Below are positions 1 to 6,328 of a stretch of 22,469 nt of DNA, one piece after another. Position 1 is the stretch's first letter; the number at the start of each line of letters is the position of its first letter. Source of the DNA: Lachnospiraceae bacterium (lineage in GTDB: Bacteria > Bacillota_A > Clostridia > Lachnospirales > Lachnospiraceae); NCBI GenBank assembly GCA_004556565.1, contig SFGN01000041.1, forward strand, positions 1 through 22,469, written 5' to 3'. Under the pieces are notes generated by a model, which worked only from the letters and a program-made list of their open reading frames with translations, made no database searches and had not been told where the DNA came from. A program made the translations under genes and the position numbers.

Positions 1-77
1 AATAGGGGGGTCATTGCTTTTTTATTTGCAAAAAGTGGTGAAATCCTTGAAAATATAAGGTTTTAAAGAAAAAAGGG

Positions 78-93
78 CTGTAAAACTTTACAG
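78..93. promoter_or_regulatory. Short palindrome next to a truncated gene start
   Basis: Positions 78-93 form CTGTAAA-AC-TTTACAG, two 7-base arms around two bases, of the kind bound by dimeric repressors. It is followed by a purine-rich stretch and tandem ATG codons (118-123) that read only Met-Met-Lys-Lys-Thr before a stop. This could be the leader and first codons of a gene that was cut off where the transposase fragment begins. No protein can be named. Nothing else supportable lies in positions 1-131. Confidence 0.25.
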
Positions 94-131
94 TACCTGT
101 TGAAAAACGAGGATAAAATGATGAAAAAAAC

Positions 132-377
132 ATGATAAGCAATCCCTATAATGATGGCAAAAGCCGATGGGCAGATAATATCATGATCGAGCGCTGGTTC
201 CGAAGCTTCAAATATGAAGAAGCATATCTGACACAGTACAGCAATATCAGGGAAGCTCGAGCTGTTATCGGAGCACATATCCACACTTACAACTTTGAGC
301 GGCGCCATTCTGCTCTTGATTATCAAACTCCGGCTGAATGCTACTATCCGGCAATGGCGTTGCCATATGTAGCTTAG
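132..377 (+). mobile_element. IS3-family transposase (OrfB), C-terminal fragment
   Basis: This encodes the last ~80 residues of an IS3-family DDE integrase. The signature is DNIMIERWFRSFKYE, where the glutamate in the IER stretch is the third catalytic residue, followed by the family tail with YNFERRHSALDYQTPAE. Full OrfB proteins are about 270-300 residues and carry two catalytic aspartates upstream; both are missing. An in-frame TAA at 114-116 and unrelated sequence just upstream show the 5' part is deleted, so the first ATG (132) is only the first available codon and not a native start. The fragment cannot transpose on its own. It sits directly upstream of a broken Nudix gene, so insertion of this element may have started the local decay. 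The family call is firm; the subgroup is not. Confidence 0.85.
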
Positions 378-491
378 CATATATGGGATCAGGGGAGTGT
401 CCAACTATTATCTCCCTGCTCTTTGTAACTTATCAAACATATCAATTCATTATAAAAATCTTAGATTTTTGTCTTGACAACTGAACCACTA
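378..491 (+). mobile_element. Likely right-end non-coding tail of the IS3 element
   Basis: After the transposase stop there are about 110 non-coding bases before Nudix-like codons begin at about 492. The stretch contains a perfect AT-rich palindrome (AAAAATCT-T-AGATTTTT, 454-470) and then GTCTTGACAAC. I infer that the element's right end lies between about 470 and 491. The left end is gone, so the terminal inverted repeat cannot be checked against its partner. The palindrome could also serve as a weak terminator. Confidence 0.4.
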
Positions 492-650
492 TATTTATCC
501 ATGGATTGTTTTATTTGTAAATTACAATCCGTAGTTTTGGTTTTGAAAGAACATGAAGCTGCAAAATGGTTGACCAGAGAAACTTTGAGTAGTGTTGAAT
601 GGCTGCCGGCAGATCTGGACTTGATAGAAAAACTTAAGGAGTATCTTTGA
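492..650 (+). pseudogene. Nudix hydrolase (MutT-like), 3' fragment
   Basis: The frame ending at TGA 648-650 reads YLSMDCF, then LKEHEAAKWLT, VEWLPAD and IEKLKEYL. This matches the C-terminal third of MutT-like (deoxy)nucleoside triphosphate pyrophosphohydrolases, where EHEAAKWL and EWLPAD-type stretches are characteristic. The Nudix box (GX5EX7REUXEEXGU) that binds metal is absent because everything upstream is replaced by the IS3 tail. At most ~50 residues remain, starting from an internal ATG at 501, and they cannot form a Nudix fold. The final AAGGAG of this remnant (635-640) lies where the ribosome binding site of the following WYL gene should be, so the two genes were probably translationally coupled. 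Family assignment is from remembered sequence patterns, with no alignment. Confidence 0.65.
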
Positions 651-652
651 TT

Positions 653-1411
653 ATGGCTTACAGCGAGCTTGTTAAGAATTTTAACCGCATTCGTGATTAT
701 ATGCGGGAATTTTATATATACGGCTTTAAGAGCAGAGAAGAATATACAAAGAAAAGTGCCCGTTCTTATGATGATGAGCGACGTCGCCTGGAGAGCTGGC
801 TTGGTGATTACATGCAGTTTCGCCGGACTCCGGATGGAAAGAATATTTTCTTGTCTATTGATAGTCGTAAGTCACGACATAATCCTTTGTATAAAGCCTG
901 GAAGACAAAGAGTTTTACCGATGGAGATATAACTTTGCATTTTATTCTGATGGATATTATGGCATCAACAGATCATGCCATGTCTGTTGGTGAGATCATG
1001 GAACAGATCGATGAGTATCTTACATCGTTTACAGAACCAAGATTATTTGATGAATCAACAGTGCGTAAGAAATTGAAGGAATATGTTGCCGAAGGAATAC
1101 TTGTGAAAGAAAAGCGTTACGCTCGAGGCTATAAACAGTCACAAGGATCATATTTCAAAGAATCATGTGATTCCGCTGAGAATTATGATTATCGTGAAAA
1201 ACGTTGTGGCACAGTCGAAAAAATAGATAATAATACAAGCCTCTTTTATGCTGATGTTTATGATGTGAGTGAAATGATCCCGTGGATCCGGACGTTTATT
1301 TGTCGTATTACAGATATTCACTTTTCTGATCCGGTAACGGAAGTGCAGTTTAAAAAAGACATCGAAAAAATGTATAAACTGTATGGTCTGGAAGGTGGTG
1401 AGACAGTGTGA
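653..1411 (+). pseudogene. WYL-family regulator with apparent internal deletion
   Basis: The N-terminal ~150 residues (MAYSELVKNF, YGFKSREEY, ARSYDDERRRLESWLGDY, then FDESTVRKKLKEY) match a clostridial family annotated as WYL-domain proteins. In that family a winged-helix DNA-binding region precedes a ligand-binding WYL core. Here the sequence passes at about residue 185 directly into REKRCGTVEKID and the C-terminal WCX-like tail (FYADVYDVSE, WIRTFICRI). The WYL core seems to have been removed in frame: 252 residues remain against roughly 390-460 expected from memory. I chose ATG 653 over an upstream TTG because AAGGAG (635-640) serves it and the family begins MAYSEL. The product might still fold as a DNA-binding fragment, so it may be expressed. 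It overlaps the next WYL gene by four bases. Confidence 0.65.
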
Positions 1412-1806
1412 TTTTCAGCGAACTTTATAGTGCATATTATAATGCGGTTGCAGAAATACTGAAAGCCGCGATAGACCATCCACTTCAAGGAGATGAGCTT
1501 CGAAAATTAGTGGAGAAACATGCTTTTGGAGAAAGCATATGGAATATAGAGCGTTCTTTATTTGAAGAAAAATGGCAGCTGATTTTTTCAGATGGAACGA
1601 CACCGATCCTGAAGGAACCAACGATGCCTCTGACGACGATGCAGAAGCGTTGGCTGAAGGCGATAGTGCTGGATCCGAGAATCCGTCTGTTTCAAGATGA
1701 GCCTGTTGACTGGAAGATTATCTTCATGATGTTGAGATCTGTCAGTGTTTTGCCTGCAGAAGCAGAGAAAAAATGGCAGAGATTATTTTGGAAAGAACCG
1801 GATTGA
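1408..1806 (+). pseudogene. Second WYL-family protein, N-terminal part only
   Basis: GTG 1408 overlaps the stop of the upstream WYL gene, the usual arrangement for this WYL pair. About 98 residues are family-like: MIFSELYSAYYNAV, HPLQGDELRKLVEKHAFGES, DGTTP, then MPLTTMQKRWLKAI and DPRIRLFQDEPVDW. After position ~1707 the reading becomes unrelated sequence, because the DNA there is rtcB read in the wrong frame. The WYL core, normally about 200 more residues, is missing. The reading frame runs by chance to 1806. This is a deletion-fusion product and almost certainly non-functional as a regulator. Confidence 0.75.
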
Positions 1807-2285
1807 CAGGTTCAGATGGATTTCATACGATCCATAATTATATCGATACGGATGAGATGATTCTTCGCAAGGGTGCCATTGCTGCTCATGCAGGCGAGAA
1901 GGTATTGATTCCGATTAATATGCGGGACGGTTCAGTCATTGCTGTTGGAAAAGGCAATCCGGAGTGGAATTATTCCGCGCCGCATGGTGCCGGAAGACTT
2001 ATGTCCCGGTTAAAGGCAAAAGAGTCTTTGGATATGGAAGATTATAGGAATGCTATGGAGGGAGTATATACAACATCCGTAAATGAGAATACAATAGATG
2101 AGGCACCTATGGCCTACAAGTCTCTGGATGATATCATTGATGTAATTCAGGAGTCTGTAAATGTTATTGATATCATGAAACCTGTGTATAATTTCAAGGC
2201 TTCTGATGATGATGTGCCATGGAAGAAGAAAATAAGGGAGAAAATGAATGAAAAAGATGATTATCGAAAAACTCCTTTAAATTGA
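1710..2285 (+). pseudogene. rtcB: RtcB-type RNA ligase, C-terminal half
   Basis: RtcB joins 2',3'-cyclic phosphate (or 3'-phosphate) RNA ends to 5'-OH ends using Mn2+ and GTP. This frame contains the C-terminal signature: HNYID, LRKGAIAAHAGEKVLIP, NMRDGSVIAVGKGNPEWN, SAPHGAGRLMSR (the histidine that accepts GMP is in SAPHGAGR), DEAPMAYK and the closing PVYNFKA. The family-like reading begins at about 1710 (LEDYLHDVE, then REKMAEIIL), immediately after an in-frame TGA at 1707-1709. The N-terminal half, with the metal-binding DxGCG and HxGSRxxG-type motifs, is missing. ATG 1773 is only an internal methionine. Without the metal site it cannot ligate. It runs into the start of the nucleotidyltransferase gene (2248). 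Confidence 0.85.
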
Positions 2286-2853
2286 AGAAAAAGAAAATGT
2301 ATGGATTTTGTTAGCTGTTGAATCCGGAAGCCGGGCCTGGGGATTTGCTTCACCTGGCAGTGACTACGATGTGCGGTTTATCTATGTCAGACCAAGAGAA
2401 GATTATCTGCGTTTAGATCCGCTGAGAGATGTTATCGAACTGCCCATTAATAATATGCTTGATATTAATGGTTGGGATTTGCAAAAAACACTGAGGCTTT
2501 TGTACAAATCAAATCCAACGTCATTCAAATGGTTTTCTTCGCCTATAGTTTATAAAGAAACAGAATTTGCTGATAAATTCAGAAATATTATGGATGACTA
2601 TTTTTCTTCTAAATGTAGCCTCTATCATTATATCAGCATGGCAGAGGATAACTATAGGGAATATTTGAAACGTGAAATGGTCAGAGCAAAGAAGTATTTC
2701 TATGTGCTGCGTCCTGTGTTGGCATGTCTCTGGATTTTTGATAAAGGAACTGCTCTGCCAATGCTGTTTTCAGAACGTATGGAGGAAGAACTTCCAAGAG
2801 ATCTCAAGGATGAAGTTCACAGATTGTTGGATTTGAAAATGAAAAGCCCATAA
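2248..2853 (+). pseudogene. Nucleotidyltransferase (YcgL/COG3541-like), broken
   Basis: ATG 2248 has a good upstream AAGGGAG and starts MKKMIIEKLL, but a TAA at 2278-2280 stops it. In the same frame the protein resumes as IEEKENVWILLAVESGSRAWGFASPGSDYDVRFIYV. GSRAWG...SDYDVR is the nucleotidyltransferase G-S-x(n)-D-x-D motif that binds ATP/Mg2+. Further family stretches follow (YLRLDPLRDVIELP, NGWDLQKTL, MAEDNYREYL, RAKKYFYVLRPVLAC). It stops at 2853 after MKSP, short of the ~250 residues I expect, so the C-terminus is also missing. A TTG at 2308 could restart translation and keep the catalytic motif, so residual activity cannot be excluded. In many clostridia a gene like this follows rtcB, which fits a shared RNA-repair role (inference). 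Confidence 0.7.
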
Positions 2854-2894
2854 AAGTAATTTTGAACATTTATAAATAAAGTGGAATTAAGGTA

Positions 2895-2925
2895 TTGACT
2901 CTGACATTATGTCATAGTTTATGCT
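2895..2925 (+). promoter_or_regulatory. MerR-type promoter and operator
   Basis: A -35 TTGACT (2895-2900) and a -10 TATGCT (2920-2925) are separated by 19 bases. This is the over-long spacer typical of MerR-activated promoters, where the regulator twists the DNA to realign the two boxes. Within the spacer lies TGACAT-T-ATGTCA (2902-2914), a perfect dyad that extends outward with ACT/AGT (2898-2918) after one mismatch. The promoter points at the MerR gene beginning at 2954, so autoregulation is very likely. Confidence 0.85.
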
Positions 2926-2953
2926 ATGATTACCACAGAGAGAGGTGATCAAA

Positions 2954-3682
2954 ATGATGACAGTACATGAAGTCAGCAAAATATCCGGAGTAAGTATACG
3001 TGCTCTTCACCATTATGATAAAATTGGACTTTTGCCGGCCACAGAAGTTACAAATGTTGGATACCGCTTGTATGACGATACAGCACTGGAGCGGTTGCAG
3101 CATATTTTGCTGTTCAAGGAACTGGAATTTTCACTGAAAGAGATCAAGAATATTCTGGATAGTCCGGATTTTGATCGGAGTAAGGCGTTGGAACAGCAGA
3201 TACATTTGCTGGAACTCCGTAAGGAACATTTACAGAATCTAATTGATCTTGCCTGGGGAATAAAAGCGATTGGAGTAAAGAAAATGAGTTTTGAAGCATT
3301 TGATACAAGAAAAATTGATGAGTACGCCGAGCAGGCAAAAGCATCCTGGGGAAAGACAGAAGCTTATAAAGAATTTGAACAGAAATCTGCAGGGCGAAGC
3401 AAGGAAGAGCAGCAGACAATCAACATTAAAATGATGGAAATATTTGCTGAGTTCGGCAAGATAAAAAATCAGAGTCCTGAGAGTGAAGCGGCAGTTGGCC
3501 TTGCAAAAAGATTGCAGGATTTTATTACAGAGCATTTTTATACCTGTACAGATGAAATATTGCTGTGTCTTGGAGAAATGTATGCAGGCGACGGTGATTT
3601 TACTATCAATATTGATAAAATGGGTGGTGAAGGAACCGCGGAGTTTGCAGATAAAGCAATTAAGGCATATTGCGGAAAATAG
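2954..3682 (+). CDS. MerR regulator with TipAS-like drug-binding domain
   Basis: This 242-residue protein begins with a MerR winged helix (MMTVHEVSKISGVSIRALHHYDKIGLL, R-x-L-Y-D around residues 38-45). A dimerisation helix (about 75-110) follows, and then a TipAS domain (about 115-242) ending in FYTCTDEILLCLGEMYAGD and GGEGTAEFADKAIKAYC. TipAS domains sequester thiopeptides and other cyclic peptides or drugs, triggering transcription from a distorted promoter. ATG 2954 is preferred to an upstream GTG because AGAGGTG (2941-2947) sits six bases before it. No adjacent efflux or resistance gene is visible; the GNAT gene 290 bases downstream is the only candidate target besides itself. It looks intact among decayed neighbours. 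Confidence 0.9.
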   Translation: MMTVHEVSKISGVSIRALHHYDKIGLLPATEVTNVGYRLYDDTALERLQHILLFKELEFSLKEIKNILDSPDFDRSKALEQQIHLLELRKEHLQNLIDLAWGIKAIGVKKMSFEAFDTRKIDEYAEQAKASWGKTEAYKEFEQKSAGRSKEEQQTINIKMMEIFAEFGKIKNQSPESEAAVGLAKRLQDFITEHFYTCTDEILLCLGEMYAGDGDFTINIDKMGGEGTAEFADKAIKAYCGK

Positions 3683-3818
3683 AAATATTTTGCAGGAATC
3701 TATTGGTTTTCTTTTATAATGATGATATATTGTAAGAGTAGTATAATTAGTTCTTGGGTTTTAAAGATAATCCTGCCGAAAGGCTGATTATAAATATTAT
3801 AACTTAGGAGAGTATTTT

Positions 3819-3895
3819 TTGAACAAGTACAGAACAATGGAGATTGTAGGCTAACCGGGAGGTTTGCATACAATCAAAACAAACCTCCCACCGGT
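3819..3895 (+). promoter_or_regulatory. Possible leader peptide and attenuator-like hairpin upstream of GNAT gene
   Basis: The 292-base gap between the MerR and GNAT genes is not empty. After TAGGAGAG (about 3805-3812) a TTG at 3819 opens an 11-codon frame (NKYRTMEIVG) ending at TAA 3852-3854. A strong hairpin follows directly: GGGAGGTTTG (3857-3866) pairs perfectly with CAAACCTCCC (3880-3889), and ACCGG/CCGGT flank it (3854-3858, 3891-3895). No T-run follows, so it is not a simple terminator. It could be an attenuator or an mRNA structure controlling the GNAT gene; equally the short frame could be the remnant of a lost gene. The GNAT ribosome site (AGGAGG, 3961-3966) is about 70 bases beyond the hairpin. 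Confidence 0.4.
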
Positions 3896-3974
3896 ATGGT
3901 AATTGAGCGAAGCGGTCTGCGCGAACTATTCAGATTCGCAAGCCGTAGTCAACAATATTCAGGAGGATTAAAAA

Positions 3975-4610
3975 ATGAATAAAAACGACTATATTATTCG
4001 TTTGGAAAAAAGAGAAGATTACAGAGCTGTAGAGAACCTTGTGAGAGAGAGCTTCTGGAATGTTTACAGGCCAGGATGCTTAGAACATTTTGTCCTTAAG
4101 AAGCTTAGAGACGATGCTGATTTTGTACCGGAACTTGATTTTGTCATGGAAAAAGATGGAGAAATCATAGGACAGAACATTTTTGTAAAAGCAGTGATTT
4201 CTGTAGATGATGGAAGGAAGCTTCCTATCATGACAATGGGCCCCATCTGTATCACACAAAAGCTTAAAAGACAGGGATACGGTAAGATTTTACTGGATTA
4301 TTCTTTAGAGAAAGCTAAGGAGTATGGATGCAAAGCAGTATGTTTTGAAGGAAATATTGATTTTTACGGTAAAAGTGGTTTTGTGGTGGCTTCCACAAAA
4401 GGAATCAGATATCACGGATTACCGGAAGGAATGGAAGCAGACTTTTTCCTGTGTAAAGAGTTGGAGTCCGGATACTTTGACGGTATTACAGGAGAGTATG
4501 CCACGCCGCAGGGATACTTTGTAGCAGAAGAAAATCCGGAAGAGTTTCAGGCATATGATGCTGAGTTTCCAGAGAAGGAGAAGCTGGTATTGCCGGGGCA
4601 GCTCGGATAA
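3975..4610 (+). CDS. GNAT-family N-acetyltransferase
   Basis: This 211-residue protein transfers an acetyl group from acetyl-CoA to an amine; the substrate is not evident. The GNAT core is clear: N-terminal YIIRLEKREDYRAVENLV, beta-strand MTMGPICI, then the acetyl-CoA pyrophosphate loop R-Q-G-Y-G-K (residues 99-104) followed by helix ILLDYSLEKAKEYG and strand AVCFEGNIDFYGKSGFV. The layout is like YhbS/COG3153 proteins, with an extra ~60-residue C-terminal tail (LCKELESGYFDGITGEYATPQGYF) often present in clostridial members. A strong AGGAGG precedes ATG 3975. The gene stands alone, with its own leader upstream and a hairpin just downstream. An aminoglycoside substrate is possible but there is no specific evidence. 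Confidence 0.9.
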   Translation: MNKNDYIIRLEKREDYRAVENLVRESFWNVYRPGCLEHFVLKKLRDDADFVPELDFVMEKDGEIIGQNIFVKAVISVDDGRKLPIMTMGPICITQKLKRQGYGKILLDYSLEKAKEYGCKAVCFEGNIDFYGKSGFVVASTKGIRYHGLPEGMEADFFLCKELESGYFDGITGEYATPQGYFVAEENPEEFQAYDAEFPEKEKLVLPGQLG

Positions 4611-4612
4611 GC

Positions 4613-4679
4613 TTTCATAACGAATGACTTACAGGAACCGATGAACCCTTGGGGGATCATCGGTTCCTCTGTTATGAAA
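4613..4679 (+). terminator. Long hairpin after GNAT gene, probable terminator
   Basis: AGGAACCGATGA (4633-4644) pairs perfectly with TCATCGGTTCCT (4657-4668) around a 12-base loop. An outer pair TTTCATAAC (4613-4621) and GTTATGAAA (4671-4679) encloses it. It starts three bases after the GNAT stop. There is no clean T-run, so intrinsic termination would be weak; an mRNA 3'-end stabiliser is an alternative. Confidence 0.5.
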
Positions 4680-4688
4680 TGAGTATTA

Positions 4689-5316
4689 ATGGTAAGATTA
4701 TGGTCAGGAGGGGATGAATGTGATTTATATAACAGGGGGATACACTTGGTTAAAGCTGATGAAATTCTCTGCTCTCCGCCTAGCCGGGCTGCAGATACAG
4801 CGCAGCTGATCTCTGAAATGACAGGGATTCCATGCCGAGAGGAACCGAGATTGATCGAGCAGAACTTTGGTAAATGGGAATCCACCCATTGTGATGGACA
4901 GGATTTCAAGAAGGCTAAGGAATTTTTTGCCTGCAGCCTTGAGGGCGGTGTTGGTGTAGATGATGCCATTCATCGTGCTGCAGGAACGGAACTTCTCGCA
5001 GAATGCCGTACATTATATGGCTGCAAAACTGGCGAAGCTAAGATTACAAAGGCATATAACCCGCCTTGCAAATACGTGATCCACACCGTTGGACCAATCT
5101 GGCACGGTGGAAAAAATGGAGAGGCGGAGCTTTTGGCAAATGCTTATAGAAATTCTTTGCAGTGTGCTGTGGATAATGGAATCAAGACACTTGCATTTCC
5201 GTCTATTTCCACAGGTGTTTACAGTTATCGTTTCGCAGCTGCCAGTCAAGTCATGGTATGTCTTGTTTGCTGATAATACCTATGCGGATGCATGCCTTGA
5301 AGACTTTTTTTGTTGA
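4689..5316 (+). pseudogene. Chimeric remnant: histidine phosphatase joined to macrodomain
   Basis: The main open frame (4689-5273) joins two families. Residues ~25-85 (ILCSPPSRAADTAQ, EEPRLIEQNFGKWES, KAKEFFACSLEGG) match a phosphoglycerate-mutase-type histidine phosphatase. Its RHGE catalytic motif is absent; a stray MNVIYIT in another frame (4714-4734) may be its true N-terminus. From about 4944 the sequence is macrodomain (VDDAIHRAAG, GEAKITKAYN, KYVIHTVGPIWH, LAFPSISTGVYSY), a fold that binds or removes ADP-ribose. The frame is lost after about 5236, and a plausible macrodomain ending (WYVLFADNTYADA) continues in another frame to 5316. The join lies on glycine codons common to both families. 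Neither domain is complete: the macrodomain lacks its first strands and the phosphatase its nucleophile. No function is expected. Confidence 0.7.
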
Positions 5317-5340
5317 GGCAATGAGAAAAATGTTTATAAT
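5313..5340 (+). promoter_or_regulatory. Promoter of the YafY operon
   Basis: TTGAGG (5313-5318) and a consensus TATAAT (5335-5340) are separated by 16 bases, giving a sigma-A-type promoter that would start transcription near 5347, inside or just before the dyad at 5349-5372. The next gene on this strand is the WYL regulator at 5408. Confidence 0.75.
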
Positions 5341-5348
5341 ATAAATTG

Positions 5349-5372
5349 AACATGACATACAGATGTCGTGTT
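5349..5372. promoter_or_regulatory. Dyad operator, probably for the YafY-type regulator
   Basis: AACATGACAT (5349-5358) and ATGTCGTGTT (5363-5372) are inverted copies with one mismatch, separated by four bases. The dyad begins about nine bases after the -10 box, so a bound dimer would cover the start point and repress. The adjacent HTH-WYL gene is the natural binder; this is inference from position. Confidence 0.65.
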
Positions 5373-5407
5373 ATCAATGGTATGATGAATCAGGAAGTGA
5401 AAGTGAT

Positions 5408-6328
5408 ATGAAAATAGATAGGCTTATCGGCATTCTTTCCATCCTTTTACAGGAAGAGAAAGTAACTGCTCCGGAATTGGCAGAAAGATTTGAGGTTTCA
5501 AGAAGAACAATAAGCAGAGATATTGAAGATTTATGCAAGGCTGGTATTCCAATTTATACATCACAGGGTGCAGGCGGTGGTATTAGCATAATGGATGACT
5601 ATAAGATGGATCGGACGATTCTGTCATCTAAGGATATGCAGATGATTATGGCAGGCCTTCGAAGTCTTGATAGCGTAAGCGGCAGACATTATTATGGACA
5701 GCTTATGGAAAAACTCAAGGCCGGCTCATCCGAATTTGTCAATGGAAATGAGTCTATTCTTATCGACCTGTCATCATGGTATAAGGATTCTCTGTCACCA
5801 AAGATTGAACTGATACAGGATGCTATCGAGTTTGGGAAGACACTAAGGTTTAAGTATTATGCTCCGAGAGGTAATACTGAGAGGAAAATTGAACCGTATT
5901 TTCTGGTTTTCAAATGGTCAAGCTGGTACGTCTATGGATATTGTCTGCTAAGGAACGACTATCGAATGTTCAAACTGAATCGAATGGCAGATATAGTGCA
6001 TGCTGGAAATTTTACAAAAAGAAGTGCAGTGACAATGCCGGACTTATCAAATAAAAAGGTGTTTCCGCCACAGGCAAAAGTAAAAGCAGTTTTTAATTCG
6101 TCAATGAAATGGCATCTTATTGAAGAATATGGAATAGAGTCTTTTACAGAGATGCCAGATGGAAAGCTTCTATTTGAACATGATTATGCTGATGATGAAG
6201 GTCTGCTGTCTTGGATGCTTTCATGTAGGGACGCGGTTACTGTTCTTGAACCAGAGTCCTTAAGGGAGGAACTGTTTCGTATCGCTTCTGAACTTGCAGA
6301 AAAATACAGGAAAGAAGGGCAAAAATGA
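5408..6328 (+). CDS. YafY/DeoR-type transcriptional regulator with WYL domain
   Basis: This 306-residue protein has an N-terminal HTH_11 winged helix (MKIDRLIGILSILLQ, VTAPELAERFEVSRRTISRDIEDL) and a central WYL domain (about 130-210) with the S-W-Y-V stretch at 172-175 (WSSWYVYGYC) and MFKLNRM. A C-terminal WCX-like domain (FEHDYADDEGLLSWMLSC) follows. WYL domains bind nucleic-acid or small-molecule ligands and switch DNA binding. ATG 5408 is chosen because the family starts MKIDRL and AGGAAG (5392-5397) precedes it; a farther upstream ATG (5363) lies inside the operator. It heads an operon and overlaps the DJ-1 gene by four bases. It is complete, unlike the WYL genes at 653-1806. Confidence 0.92.
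   Translation: MKIDRLIGILSILLQEEKVTAPELAERFEVSRRTISRDIEDLCKAGIPIYTSQGAGGGISIMDDYKMDRTILSSKDMQMIMAGLRSLDSVSGRHYYGQLMEKLKAGSSEFVNGNESILIDLSSWYKDSLSPKIELIQDAIEFGKTLRFKYYAPRGNTERKIEPYFLVFKWSSWYVYGYCLLRNDYRMFKLNRMADIVHAGNFTKRSAVTMPDLSNKKVFPPQAKVKAVFNSSMKWHLIEEYGIESFTEMPDGKLLFEHDYADDEGLLSWMLSCRDAVTVLEPESLREELFRIASELAEKYRKEGQK

Noticed and set aside
63..404. Minus-strand open frame of 113 codons over the transposase fragment
   Set aside because: The plus strand clearly encodes the IS3 transposase tail, and the antisense product has no recognisable pattern or ribosome site.
4669..4740. A start codon giving an intact histidine phosphatase
   Set aside because: A plausible N-terminus (MNVIYIT from 4714) is in another frame and the RHGE motif does not follow in any frame, so the gene is broken and not mis-started.
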